DNA from: JAJNBA01 sp963842295
GTDB taxonomy: Bacteria > Actinomycetota > UBA4738 > HRBIN12
Direction: 5' to 3'
Assembly (NCBI GenBank): GCA_963842295.1
Contig: CAWJFY010000007.1
Span: forward strand, 248,001 to 312,000
DNA: 64,000 nt
In this document: piece by piece, positions 48,652 through 56,205 of the stretch
Position numbering within the stretch: the stretch's first letter is position 1
Layout of the letters: the number at the start of each line of letters is the position of its first letter
The notes under the pieces: generated by a model
The model's database searches: none
Told to the model about the DNA's origin: nothing
The model's input: the letters and a program-made list of their open reading frames with translations, nothing else
Translations under genes and position numbers: made by a program

Positions 48652-49568
48652 GCGGGCCGGGATTCCGCGCTGGGACACACGTACGCGCGCGGACACCAGG
48701 CGCACCACGAGCCCGGCGTGAGCAGCGGTTCACGACCGCCACGGAGGGCACCGGCTGCTCTCGCGGCGGCGACCACCCGGTCGGCCGCGTGGAAGAGCGT
48801 CTCCTCCGCAACCTCTTCCGATTGCCACTCCCCCGAATCGAGGAACAGCGATGCCACGCGATAGGGCGGGACACCGAAGCGCAGCGTCATCAGAAGGGCG
48901 TAGAAGCGCATGTCCTCCGCGTACTCGGGCCACGCGCCCCCCGTCTTCAGGTCGACGGCGAGACGGGTGCCTCGGCCAGGCTCCAGCCGATCAGGCACAC
49001 CGAGGACGAGGTCGATCTTGCCGGAGAGGGTCAGGTCCCCACCGAGGAGCTGTGCCTTGACCGGGAGCTCCGTGACCGGTGCCATCTCCCGGCGGAGCTC
49101 CCGGAGCGGGGGGAAGGACCCCTGGAAGAGGGTCACCTTCCGCGCGACGTCCATCAGGAGCTCGTCTTGCTCGGGGCCCGTCCGCTCACGCCAGTACTCG
49201 GCGAATCGCTCCTCTCGTTCGGTCAACCGCTCCGAGGCCGTGACGGCGATCGCGTGTGGATCGAACCCGTCGCGGGCGCCCACGTCGACCTCGATGGCCT
49301 TGTGGACGAGCACCCCGGTCGCCGTGTTGACGGAATGCTCGAACGGCGGATCCTCGCCCTCCAGCCGGGCCGCGAACCGGCCCTCGCACCGGGATAGCTG
49401 GTTCAGGGCCTCCTTGCCGAGCCAGAGGGGCTCCTGGAGCTCGAGCTCGCGGGCCGCGCTCTCGATCCTGTCGATGAGCCGCTGCCGGAGATCCGTGGCG
49501 AAGACGGGCCGCTCCCCTGTGCCGATCAGCCGGTCGAGCGTCCGGCGCTGCGGGTCGGTGAGGAGCAT
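48648..49568 (-). CDS. PD-(D/E)XK nuclease with 4Fe-4S cysteines (Cas4/AddB-like)
   Basis: A 306-residue stand-alone nuclease domain. The core GKIDLVLG and LAVDLKTGG gives the D..D-x-K catalytic set. The N-terminal LNQLSRCEGRF (one Cys, like the CPxxF entry of AddB/RecB-family nucleases) and the C-terminal WCAWCPRAYVCPS (three Cys) match the four ligands of the Fe-S cluster in Cas4/AddB nucleases. No helicase or Cas genes are nearby, so it is neither a full AddB nor a CRISPR Cas4 here; a role in DNA end processing or repair is inferred. TACCAT lies exactly 6 bases before the ATG at 49568. The frame is open to 50705 but upstream is shadow. Confidence 0.82.
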   Translation of the reverse strand: MLLTDPQRRTLDRLIGTGERPVFATDLRQRLIDRIESAARELELQEPLWLGKEALNQLSRCEGRFAARLEGEDPPFEHSVNTATGVLVHKAIEVDVGARDGFDPHAIAVTASERLTEREERFAEYWRERTGPEQDELLMDVARKVTLFQGSFPPLRELRREMAPVTELPVKAQLLGGDLTLSGKIDLVLGVPDRLEPGRGTRLAVDLKTGGAWPEYAEDMRFYALLMTLRFGVPPYRVASLFLDSGEWQSEEVAEETLFHAADRVVAAARAAGALRGGREPLLTPGSWCAWCPRAYVCPSAESRPA

Positions 49569-49574
49569 CGCATC

Positions 49575-49580
49575 ATGGTA
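49575..49580 (-). promoter_or_regulatory. -10 element (TACCAT) for nuclease gene
   Basis: On the minus strand, exactly 6 bases before the ATG at 49568. It overlaps the first possible start codon of the divergent regulator gene. Confidence 0.5.
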
Positions 49581-49595
49581 AGGAACGAGACCGAC

Positions 49596-50147
49596 ATGAC
49601 CGAGCACCCCGACGACATCCTTCGCGCGCTTGCTGATCCGGAGCGGCTGCGGATCGCCGGCGCCCTGGCGGCGGGCGACGCCGCCGCCGCGACCCTGGCC
49701 GAGACCCTCGAGCTCCCTGTCGCCCGCGTGCGGCGGCATCTCACCCGTCTCGCGGCCGCCGGCGTCGCCCGCCTGCAACCAGACAGGCGCACCTATTGCC
49801 TCGACCGAGAGACGCTTCGATCCGCTGCCGAGCAAGTGGGACCTCCCCGCGACGCGGGGATCGCGTTGGGCGCGGTGAACGAGGACGAGGAGGCGGTGCT
49901 CCGCGCGTTCTTCCGAGACGGTCGTCTCAACGAGATCCCGACGAAGACATCGAAGCGGCGGATCGTCCTCGAGCGGATCGCGATCGAATTCGATCCGGGC
50001 GTTCACTACGACGAGCGCGAGGTCAACACGATCGTGGGAGCCTTCTTCAACGACCACGCTGCGCTCCGCCGCTCTCTCGTGGACGAAGGGTTCCTCGACA
50101 GGGAAGGCGGTGTCTATTGGCGGGCCGGCGGGCGCGTCGACGTATAG
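49596..50147 (+). CDS. ArsR-like winged-helix / DUF2087 regulator
   Basis: A 183-residue protein: an N-terminal winged helix (ILRALADPERLRIAGALAAGDAAAATLAETLELPVARVRRHLTRLAAAGV) of the ArsR type and a C-terminal DUF2087 domain (LRAFFRDGRLNEIPTKTSKRRIVLERIAIEFDPGVHYDEREVNTI). Such fusions act as transcription regulators of unknown signal. I prefer the ATG at 49596; an in-frame ATG at 49575 would overlap the nuclease -10 element. It is divergent from the nuclease gene with a shared 27-base region, so it could control it. Confidence 0.82.
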   Translation: MTEHPDDILRALADPERLRIAGALAAGDAAAATLAETLELPVARVRRHLTRLAAAGVARLQPDRRTYCLDRETLRSAAEQVGPPRDAGIALGAVNEDEEAVLRAFFRDGRLNEIPTKTSKRRIVLERIAIEFDPGVHYDEREVNTIVGAFFNDHAALRRSLVDEGFLDREGGVYWRAGGRVDV

Positions 50148-50223
50148 ACGCGCCAGCCGGAGGCGGGTAGTGTCCGCGCTGAGCCGCCGGGCGGGACCTT
50201 CCCATCGGCGGTTACGTCCGTTC

Positions 50224-50247
50224 AGGAGCGAGATGACGCATCGATGA
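50224..50247 (+). promoter_or_regulatory. Shine-Dalgarno plus four-codon leader frame before the secreted protein gene
   Basis: AGGAG at 50224-50228 is followed 4 bases later by ATG ACG CAT CGA TGA (50233-50247). The stop overlaps the ATG of the real gene at 50244, while AGGAG is 15 bases from that ATG. This suggests translation through a 4-codon minigene and re-initiation. Confidence 0.4.
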
Positions 50248-50690
50248 GGATCGGATCCGCGATCGCGATCTCCCTGGTGATCGCCGGCACCCTCCTCGGA
50301 GCGACGCCCGCGTCCGCCACGCATCGACCCGGCCCGTGCGACTTCCACCGGGAGGACGGCGAGACCGTCCAGGGATTCTCGACACGCAGGATCGTCTGCG
50401 CGGTCGATGTGTTCGGTCCCGTTCCAGGAGGCCCCGCACGTGCGATCTGTATCGCACGACGCGAAAGCGGCCTGATCCCATCTACAACGTCGGAGCCGAC
50501 GGGCCGGTATCGGGGTCTGTATCAGCACGACAGGGACTTCTGGCGTTGGCGGTACGACACGCACACCATGCCCGCGTGGGAGCTCTCGCATCGCGCCCTC
50601 AACGGGCGGACGAACGCGATCGTGACGATCCGGATGGTCGTCCGAGCGGGAACGTGGCGGGGGGCCGGGTGGCCTCCGAAGAAGTGCTGA
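50244..50690 (+). CDS. small secreted protein, lysozyme/transglycosylase-like
   Basis: A 148-residue protein with a signal peptide cleaved after about Ala26 (ATPASA), four Cys (32, 52, 69, 148) and a lysozyme-like patch: ICIARRESGL with Glu74 at the position of the catalytic Glu in lytic transglycosylases (R-E-S-G), then YRGLYQHDRDFWRW in place of the usual GxxQ, and a final amphipathic helix. It probably cleaves or binds peptidoglycan; activity is not certain because the second motif is degenerate. The start is the ATG at 50244; no other in-frame start lies nearby. Confidence 0.7.
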   Translation: MRIGSAIAISLVIAGTLLGATPASATHRPGPCDFHREDGETVQGFSTRRIVCAVDVFGPVPGGPARAICIARRESGLIPSTTSEPTGRYRGLYQHDRDFWRWRYDTHTMPAWELSHRALNGRTNAIVTIRMVVRAGTWRGAGWPPKKC

Positions 50691-50716
50691 GCGGCCCTTC
50701 GGCACCGACCCACGGC

Positions 50717-50722
50717 TAGACT
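50717..50722 (+). promoter_or_regulatory. -10 element (TAGACT) for carboxylase beta subunit operon
   Basis: On the plus strand, exactly 6 bases before the ATG at 50729, with no Shine-Dalgarno. It is identical to the thiolase element. Confidence 0.6.
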
Positions 50723-50728
50723 CCGCCT

Positions 50729-52318
50729 ATGGCGACCACCGACAAGAACGTCGAGTCCGTGAGGACGACCACCGTCGAGGAACGGATCGACGAGCTGCGG
50801 AAGCGCAGGAAAGCGGCCCTCACACCGGGAGGCAGGGACGCCGCCGCCAAGCAACACGAGCGCGGGAAGCTCACCGCCCGCGAGCGGGTCCAGCTCCTGA
50901 TGGACAAAGGATCGTTCGTCGAGACCGACCCGTTCGCGGTCCACCGGGCGCATGACTTCGGGATGGACCGCAAGCGCCCGCCCGGCGACGGCGTCATCAC
51001 GGGCTACGGGACCGTCGACGGCCGCAAGGTCTTCGTGGCATCGCAGGACTTCGCGGTCTTCGGCGGCTCGATGGGTGAGGTCCACGCGCAGAAGGTGTGC
51101 AAGGTGATGGACCTCGCGATCTCCACCGGCGCACCCTTCGTCCAGATCAACGACTCCGGAGGGGCGCGGATCCAGGAAGGCGCCGCCTCGCTCGCCGGGT
51201 ATGGCTTCATCTTCGAACGCAACGTTCGCGCGAGCGGCGTGATCCCGCAGATCTCCGTGATCATGGGGCCGTGCGCCGGTGGGGCCGTGTACTCGCCGGC
51301 GATCACCGACTTCACGTTCATGGTCAAGGAGACCTCGCACATGTTCATCACCGGTCCCGACGTGATCAAAACGGTGACCGGCGAGGAGGTCACCTTCGAG
51401 GAGCTCGGCGGCGCGATGACGCACGCCACGAAGTCCGGGGTCGCGTCGTTGATCGGCGAGGACGACGAAGACGTGTTGAACCGCGTTCGCTACCTGCTCT
51501 CGTTCCTTCCGTCGAACAACCTCGAGGACCCGCCCGCCTACGCGACCACCGACGATCCCGAGCGGATGGACCAGGGCCTCACGCATGTCGTGCCCGACCG
51601 GGCCAAGGAGCCGTACGACATGCACGAGGTGATCCGGAGAGTGGTCGACGACGGCGAGTTCCTCGAGATCTTCCCGCTGTGGGCGATGACGGTCGTGACC
51701 GGCTTCGCGCGGCTCGACGGACGTTCGGTGGGGATCGTGGCGAACCAGCCGAAGGTGAACGCAGGCACGCTCGACATCGACGCCAGCGAGAAGGCATCAC
51801 GGTTCGTGCGGTTCTGCGACTCCTTCAACATCCCGCTGCTCACGTTCGTCGACGTACCCGGCTTCCTCCCCGGCACACAGCAGGAGTACGGCGGCATCAT
51901 CCGTCACGGGGCGAAGCTGCTCTATGCGTTCGCCGAGGCGACCGTGCCGCGGATGACGGTGATCACGAAGAAGGCGTACGGGGGCGCGTACCTCGTCATG
52001 AACTCGAAGCACCTGCGCGCCGACGTGTCGTTCGCCTGGCCGACCGCCGAGATCGCGGTGATGGGCGCGGAGGGCGCGGTGAACGTGGTGTTCCGCAAGG
52101 AGATCGAGAAGGCCGCCGACCCGGAGGCTCGACGCCAGGAGCTGATCCGCGAGTACCGAGAGAAGTTCTCGACACCGTACGCGGCTGCCGAGCGCGGGTT
52201 CATCGACGACGTGATCGAGCCCTCCGAGACGAGACCTCGGTTGATCAAGGCTCTCCGGATGCTGTCCACCAAGCGAGAGACGATCCCGGCGCGCAAGCAC
52301 GGGAACATCCCTCTGTGA
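50729..52318 (+). CDS. pccB: acyl-CoA (propionyl-CoA) carboxylase beta subunit
   Basis: Carboxyltransferase half of a biotin-dependent acyl-CoA carboxylase. The 529 residues are full length: N-terminal KHHERGK-like QHERGKLTARERVQLLMD, two crotonase-like halves with the oxyanion-hole glycines (GGSMGEVHAQKVCKVMD, GPCAGGAVYSP, and later GGAYLVMNSKHLRAD) and QINDSGGARIQEG. A propionyl preference is suggested by the methylmalonyl-CoA epimerase and mutase in the window and by likeness to AccD5/PccB. It is probably leaderless and leads a plus-strand run of the epsilon-like protein, zinc-ribbon protein and cupin. The alpha subunit lies at 58.5 kb. Confidence 0.95.
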   Translation: MATTDKNVESVRTTTVEERIDELRKRRKAALTPGGRDAAAKQHERGKLTARERVQLLMDKGSFVETDPFAVHRAHDFGMDRKRPPGDGVITGYGTVDGRKVFVASQDFAVFGGSMGEVHAQKVCKVMDLAISTGAPFVQINDSGGARIQEGAASLAGYGFIFERNVRASGVIPQISVIMGPCAGGAVYSPAITDFTFMVKETSHMFITGPDVIKTVTGEEVTFEELGGAMTHATKSGVASLIGEDDEDVLNRVRYLLSFLPSNNLEDPPAYATTDDPERMDQGLTHVVPDRAKEPYDMHEVIRRVVDDGEFLEIFPLWAMTVVTGFARLDGRSVGIVANQPKVNAGTLDIDASEKASRFVRFCDSFNIPLLTFVDVPGFLPGTQQEYGGIIRHGAKLLYAFAEATVPRMTVITKKAYGGAYLVMNSKHLRADVSFAWPTAEIAVMGAEGAVNVVFRKEIEKAADPEARRQELIREYREKFSTPYAAAERGFIDDVIEPSETRPRLIKALRMLSTKRETIPARKHGNIPL

Positions 52319-52334
52319 CGATGAACGGCGCCGC

Positions 52335-52604
52335 GTGATGAACGGCACGGGCGACGGGCGGCGCTTCGAGATGGCGGAGGGGATCTCCCCGGAAGAGGAG
52401 CGGGCGATCCTGATGTCCCTCGAGCGCTACTTCTCCACCGAGAACCCCAAGCCGCCGGCTTGGGTGCTCCAAGGACGGATCGACGCGACGGGCTTCGGGG
52501 CGCTCCAGGTGCGCCGGTTCGCCCGGGAGCCGTGGCACGGGCAGTGGGTGGAGTTCGCACGCAAGGGCGTGCCTCCCGTCCACGGCCGCGGCGACGTCCG
52601 TTGA
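52335..52604 (+). CDS. small protein, possible acyl-CoA carboxylase epsilon subunit
   Basis: An 89-residue protein just after pccB. It shows ISPEEERAILMSLERYF (a helix that begins like the Pro-Glu-Glu start of carboxylase epsilon subunits), then PPAWVLQGRIDATGFGALQVRRFAREPWHG, a Trp/Arg-rich stretch. In mycobacteria and streptomycetes small epsilon subunits (AccE) are encoded directly downstream of the beta subunit and stabilise the holoenzyme; here the identity rests on position, size and the helix rather than on clear homology. The start is GTG 52335 or ATG 52338. The stop overlaps the next start (TTGA). Confidence 0.6.
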   Translation: MMNGTGDGRRFEMAEGISPEEERAILMSLERYFSTENPKPPAWVLQGRIDATGFGALQVRRFAREPWHGQWVEFARKGVPPVHGRGDVR

Positions 52605-53239
52605 CGACCGCGGCCGACTACACGCATTGCCCCAACTGCCTGGCGGAGTACGGCGCCTGGTCGACGATCTGTCTCGACTGTGGCTCGGTGCTCGCGGCCG
52701 GCCCTTCTCCCGTCCACGAGGGGCAGGAGGAGGTCGGACCCGGCCGCGTAGAAGTGAGGGAGCGCGCGGAAGACTCGGCGACGAGAACGCTCGACCGATT
52801 CGCTCTCGAAGAGGAGCCGGTCGTGCTCACCTCCATGATCGAGGAGGACGTTGATGCCTTCCTGTTCGCGCTCGACGGGGAAGAGATCGGGGCGCGGCGG
52901 GGGGAGCCGACGGACGATGGGGTCGGGATCGTCGTGCACGCCGCGAACCTGATCGACGCGCAAGCCGTCCTCGTCGAATTCACGGGTGACGTCCGGCTCG
53001 TCGACGAGATCGCCGCCGATCCCGAGCAGGACGGAGCCGCGGACGACATGGCGATCCTCACCTGGACGCGTCTGCAGGACGTGGGTGCCCAGGCGAACCG
53101 CCTTCGTGAGGGCGGCGTCGATATCCGGATCGAGCTCCCGGACGAGGCGGAACGCGCTTCCCCGGCGGCTCAAGCGGCGATCCTGGTGCCCGTCGAGGAG
53201 CTCGACCGCGCCCGGGAGATCCTGGGGATCGAGCTCTGA
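52601..53239 (+). CDS. zinc-ribbon protein with DUF2007-like signal-transducing domain
   Basis: A 212-residue protein. It begins with a zinc ribbon (YTHCPNCLAEYGAWSTICLDCGS, two CxxC) followed by an acidic linker and two ferredoxin-like repeats (VVLTSMIEEDVDAFLFALDGEEIGARRG; GIVVHAANLIDAQAVLVEF; DMAILTWTRLQDVGAQANRLREGGVDIRIE), the last resembling DUF2007 (putative signal-transducing). It probably binds a protein or a small ligand. The TTG at 52601 overlaps the stop of the epsilon-like gene; the frame is open upstream to 52460 only as a shadow. It is coupled to carboxylase genes, so a regulatory link is possible. Confidence 0.72.
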   Translation: MTTAADYTHCPNCLAEYGAWSTICLDCGSVLAAGPSPVHEGQEEVGPGRVEVRERAEDSATRTLDRFALEEEPVVLTSMIEEDVDAFLFALDGEEIGARRGEPTDDGVGIVVHAANLIDAQAVLVEFTGDVRLVDEIAADPEQDGAADDMAILTWTRLQDVGAQANRLREGGVDIRIELPDEAERASPAAQAAILVPVEELDRAREILGIEL

Positions 53240-53241
53240 AC

Positions 53242-53535
53242 GTGGCTGCGACGGAACGAACCGGGAACGCGACGCGCACCGACGCCCTGGCCGCCTTCGA
53301 GGCCGAGGGATGCTCCCCGCCACGTTTCTGGCGGAACGGACCCGACGAAGGCTACGGGAGGCACGACCACGACTTCCACAAGGTGCTCTTCTGTCTCCGC
53401 GGTTCGATCGTGTTCCGCACCGACGACGGCGACATCGAGCTCACGGCGGGCGACCGGCTGGATATTGGGCCCGGCACGTCGCACAGTGCGACCGTGGGCC
53501 CGGAGGGGTGCGAGTGCGTGGAGGCCTCCCGATGA
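53242..53535 (+). CDS. small cupin-domain protein
   Basis: A 97-residue single-domain cupin: RHDHDFHKVLFCLRGSIVFRTDDGDIELTAGDRLDIGPGTSHSATVGPEG contains both cupin boxes (H-x-H-x3-K in place of the usual H-x-H-x4-E, then the late G-x-H) and could hold a metal. Its substrate is unknown. The start is a GTG two bases after the previous stop, so it is co-transcribed with pccB and its followers. It converges with the 3-hydroxyacyl-CoA dehydrogenase gene 4 bases further on. Confidence 0.8.
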   Translation: MAATERTGNATRTDALAAFEAEGCSPPRFWRNGPDEGYGRHDHDFHKVLFCLRGSIVFRTDDGDIELTAGDRLDIGPGTSHSATVGPEGCECVEASR

Positions 53536-53539
53536 CCAC

Positions 53540-54403
53540 TCAGGCCTCGTAGAAACCGCCGCCCGACTTCCTCCCGAGCCTGCCCTCGGCGACGAGGTCA
53601 CGGAGCAGCTTCGGTGCCTCGTACTTCGATTCGCCGGGGAAGGCATCGCGCAGGACGTCCCCGATCGCGAGCAGCGTGTCGAGCCCGATGAGGTCGGCCA
53701 GCGTGAGCGGCCCCATCGGATGCGCGAGCCCGAGGCGCATGGCGGTGTCGATGTCCTCGCGGGACGCGAAGCCCGTCTCATACAGGCGGATCGCGTCGAA
53801 CAGGTAGGGGATGAGCAGCCGGTTCACGATGAACCCCGCCTCGTCGCCTGACCGGACGCAGGTCTTGCCCAAGACGTCGGTCCCGAAGGCTCGAACGAAC
53901 CCGTACGTCTCCTCGCTCGTGTCCTGCGACGGTGTGAGCTCGAGCAGGGCCATCACCGGGGGTGGATTGAAGAAGTGCATCCCGATCACCTTGTCGGAGC
54001 GCCCGCTCGCGGCACCCAGCTCGCGGATCGGGATCGACGACGTGTTGGAGGCGAGGACGACCTCCGGACGCGTGAGCTGTCCGAGCCGGCCGAAGATCGC
54101 GGCCTTGGCACCCCGATCCTCGGTCGCCGCCTCGATCACGAGGTCCGCGTCGGCGAGCGCGCCGAGGTCGGTCGCCGCCTCGATCCGGCCGAGCGCCTCG
54201 TGGGCCGCGGCCGCGTCGAGCTTGTCGCGCTCAACCGCTTTCCCGACCGACCGCTCGATGCGGTCGCGGCCGGCCACCGCCAGCTCGTCCGATCCCTCCA
54301 CGAAGGTCACGCGGAGACCGGCGCGGGCGCAGACCTCGATGATGCCCGAGCCCATGAGACCGGCGCCGACCACCCCTACGTGATGGACATCGTTGGGTCG
54401 CAC
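53540..54403 (-). CDS. 3-hydroxyacyl-CoA (3-hydroxybutyryl-CoA) dehydrogenase
   Basis: NAD(P)-dependent oxidation of 3-hydroxyacyl-CoA. The 287 residues have the dinucleotide motif VGVVGAGLMGSGI near the N-terminus, VIEAATEDRGAKAAIF with the catalytic Glu region, the catalytic His in IGMHFFNPPPVMALLE, and the helical domain GEAGF-like GDEAGFIVNRLLIPYLFDA..GLAHPMGPLTLADLIGLD. The size matches Hbd/PaaH. TATCCT lies exactly 6 bases before the GTG at 54403, so it is leaderless. It works with the thiolase at 43 kb in C4 acyl-CoA metabolism. Confidence 0.94.
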   Translation of the reverse strand: MRPNDVHHVGVVGAGLMGSGIIEVCARAGLRVTFVEGSDELAVAGRDRIERSVGKAVERDKLDAAAAHEALGRIEAATDLGALADADLVIEAATEDRGAKAAIFGRLGQLTRPEVVLASNTSSIPIRELGAASGRSDKVIGMHFFNPPPVMALLELTPSQDTSEETYGFVRAFGTDVLGKTCVRSGDEAGFIVNRLLIPYLFDAIRLYETGFASREDIDTAMRLGLAHPMGPLTLADLIGLDTLLAIGDVLRDAFPGESKYEAPKLLRDLVAEGRLGRKSGGGFYEA

Positions 54404-54409
54404 GGGGCC

Positions 54410-54415
54410 AGGATA
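54410..54415 (-). promoter_or_regulatory. -10 element (TATCCT) for 3-hydroxyacyl-CoA dehydrogenase
   Basis: On the minus strand, exactly 6 bases before the GTG at 54403, with no Shine-Dalgarno. Confidence 0.5.
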
Positions 54416-54437
54416 GGTAACAGGAGGGAGGGTGGGG

Positions 54438-55649
54438 CTAGCCGCAGCCCTGGATCAACATCGGGTATGGGTTGATCGCGTCCTCGATCACCGAGTAGCC
54501 GTAGGCACTCCGCGGCCAGAGGCCGCCGGGCATCGAGTGCGGATGGAACTCGAAGTGATCGTGCGGCGTCGTGCTCGATCCGGTGCTCCCCACGAAACCG
54601 ATCACGTCGCCGGCCGAGACGGAGCTGTTGGAGCTCTCCGAATACTGGGAGAGGTGGGCGTTGTAGACCGTGCCCTGCGCGCCCACGACGAACACGACGT
54701 TGCCGCCCAGGGAGTTCGAGCTCGTGTACGCCTGGCCGTCGAACGGCGCGTAGATCTTCGCGCCCATCGGGGCGACGATGTCGACCCCCTTGTGGAGGTG
54801 ATAGCCGCCCGCGTAGCGGGGCGCGCCGAACCCGTCGCCGTAGGCTCGCGGCTGCCCGACGGGGCAGAACTGGAAGAGATGGTCGAAGGACGCCAATGGC
54901 CCGCCGTCCCACTCACGACCGCCGATCGCGTTCCCCATGGCTGCTTGCTGCTGCGCGAGCCACGCGTCCCGGTCGGCCTTCGTCGTCTTGAAGGTGCGCG
55001 CTGCGGCGGCGAACAGTCGCTCCTGCCTGTCGAGCAGCCCCTGTTGCTCGTCGAAGAGGGCGGCCACCTCGCGTTCCCTCGCACGGGCCTTCTCGAGCTC
55101 GAGGAGCTGCAGCTCCTGATCCCTCTCGAGCTCGGCCTGGGTCTCGGCGAGGATGTTCTTCAGGTTGGCGACCTTCGCGCCCAGCTCCGCGTCCGACTGG
55201 GCGAGCGCGTCGACGTAGGCGAGCCGATCGGTCAGGTCCGCCACGTTCTCGGCGTCCAGGAGGAAGTTCATGCTCGACGCCGGGCCGGTCATGTACGCCT
55301 CAACGGCACGCTCGTTGAGCCGTCCCACGATCCTGTCGTGGCGAGCGCGCGTACGGTCGAGGGCTGCCTGCGTCCGGACCAGCTCGAAGGTGACCTTCTC
55401 CAACGCGATCTGGTCCTGCTCGACATCCGCGGCGGCGTCATTCAACCGGAGTTGGATCGCGCTCAGATGGCTCTGGATGTCGCCGAGCTTGTCCTCGATC
55501 CGCTCGAGCCGATCCTTCGCGCGCTGGACGTCTTCCTGGGTGGGGGGCGCCGCGGCGGCGACGGTCGCGATCACGGACACCAGAGCCAGGAGTGCCGCGA
55601 CCAGGGCAGCACGAGTCGGTCCGGGGATGTGTCGAGCGGTCTCTGTCAT
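54438..55649 (-). CDS. secreted coiled-coil M23 peptidase (EnvC/NlpD-like)
   Basis: A 403-residue exported protein. A signal peptide or anchor (about 13-33) leads into a long coiled coil (about 36-235) as in EnvC and actinobacterial RipA-like proteins, followed by an M23 (LytM) domain: HKGVDIVAPMGAKIYAP (metal His and Asp), GTVYNAHLSQYS and HDHFEFH (H-x-H). The metal ligands are present, so endopeptidase activity on peptidoglycan is expected; coiled-coil M23 proteins often control amidases at division. The ATG at 55649 gives a clean signal; the frame is open to 55811. No strong Shine-Dalgarno. Confidence 0.9.
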   Translation of the reverse strand: MTETARHIPGPTRAALVAALLALVSVIATVAAAAPPTQEDVQRAKDRLERIEDKLGDIQSHLSAIQLRLNDAAADVEQDQIALEKVTFELVRTQAALDRTRARHDRIVGRLNERAVEAYMTGPASSMNFLLDAENVADLTDRLAYVDALAQSDAELGAKVANLKNILAETQAELERDQELQLLELEKARAREREVAALFDEQQGLLDRQERLFAAAARTFKTTKADRDAWLAQQQAAMGNAIGGREWDGGPLASFDHLFQFCPVGQPRAYGDGFGAPRYAGGYHLHKGVDIVAPMGAKIYAPFDGQAYTSSNSLGGNVVFVVGAQGTVYNAHLSQYSESSNSSVSAGDVIGFVGSTGSSTTPHDHFEFHPHSMPGGLWPRSAYGYSVIEDAINPYPMLIQGCG

Positions 55650-55838
55650 GTAGTGAGCGCCTTCGGCCCGAGGGAAGGTAGGCGGACCGGTCCGGACAGC
55701 CTGCCAAGTCCCCGGTCCCCTTGCAACCATCCTCGGCCCGAGTGAGGGCGACTTGAGAGCGTCGGGCCCGCGCCGCGCGCCCACGACCGACGCCCTGCTC
55801 GGCGCCAGCACCAGAGACGGCCACAGAGTGAGGGCCGG
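55650..55838. other. 189-bp region between M23 peptidase and VOC protein
   Basis: No convincing gene. TACCTT on the minus strand near 55675 could be a -10 for the M23 peptidase with a leader of about 20 bases. Nothing else recognised. Confidence 0.35.
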
Positions 55839-56204
55839 TCAGAGAAGGTATTCGATCAGCTGGACGGGGTTGCCGTCGGGGTCGTGGAACGTGGCGAACC
55901 GAGCGAACCCCGGGACCTCCGACTCGTGCCCATCGAACACCACACCTCGTTGCTGCAGAGCCCATCTCGCCTCATCGAGATCCTTGACCCGGAAGACGAC
56001 CGTGCCGCTCGTCGGGAGCGACGTTTCCTCCGTCCCGTGCAGCGCGAGGCGTACCGGACCCGCTTGGAACTCCGCCCATTCGTTGCCGGCTCGATGGGCC
56101 ACGGGGAGTCCCAGGACGTCCTCGTAGAACGCCACCGCCCGTTCCATATCGCGGGTCCAGTAATAGACGTGGTCGATCCCCTCGAGCGGCCCCGGGGGCT
56201 GCAT
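55839..56204 (-). CDS. VOC/glyoxalase-superfamily protein
   Basis: A 121-residue protein of two VOC modules: IDHVYYWTRDMERAVAFYEDVLGLPVAHR, FQAGPVRLALHG, VVFRVKDLDEARWALQQRG and FHDPDGNPVQLIEYL, with His12 and the C-terminal Glu as possible metal ligands. Family members include lactoylglutathione lyases, dioxygenases and resistance proteins; no specific reaction can be assigned. The ATG at 56204 is 1 base after the bacterial PH gene stop, so they share a transcript. Confidence 0.83.
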   Translation of the reverse strand: MQPPGPLEGIDHVYYWTRDMERAVAFYEDVLGLPVAHRAGNEWAEFQAGPVRLALHGTEETSLPTSGTVVFRVKDLDEARWALQQRGVVFDGHESEVPGFARFATFHDPDGNPVQLIEYLL

Positions 56205-56205
56205 G

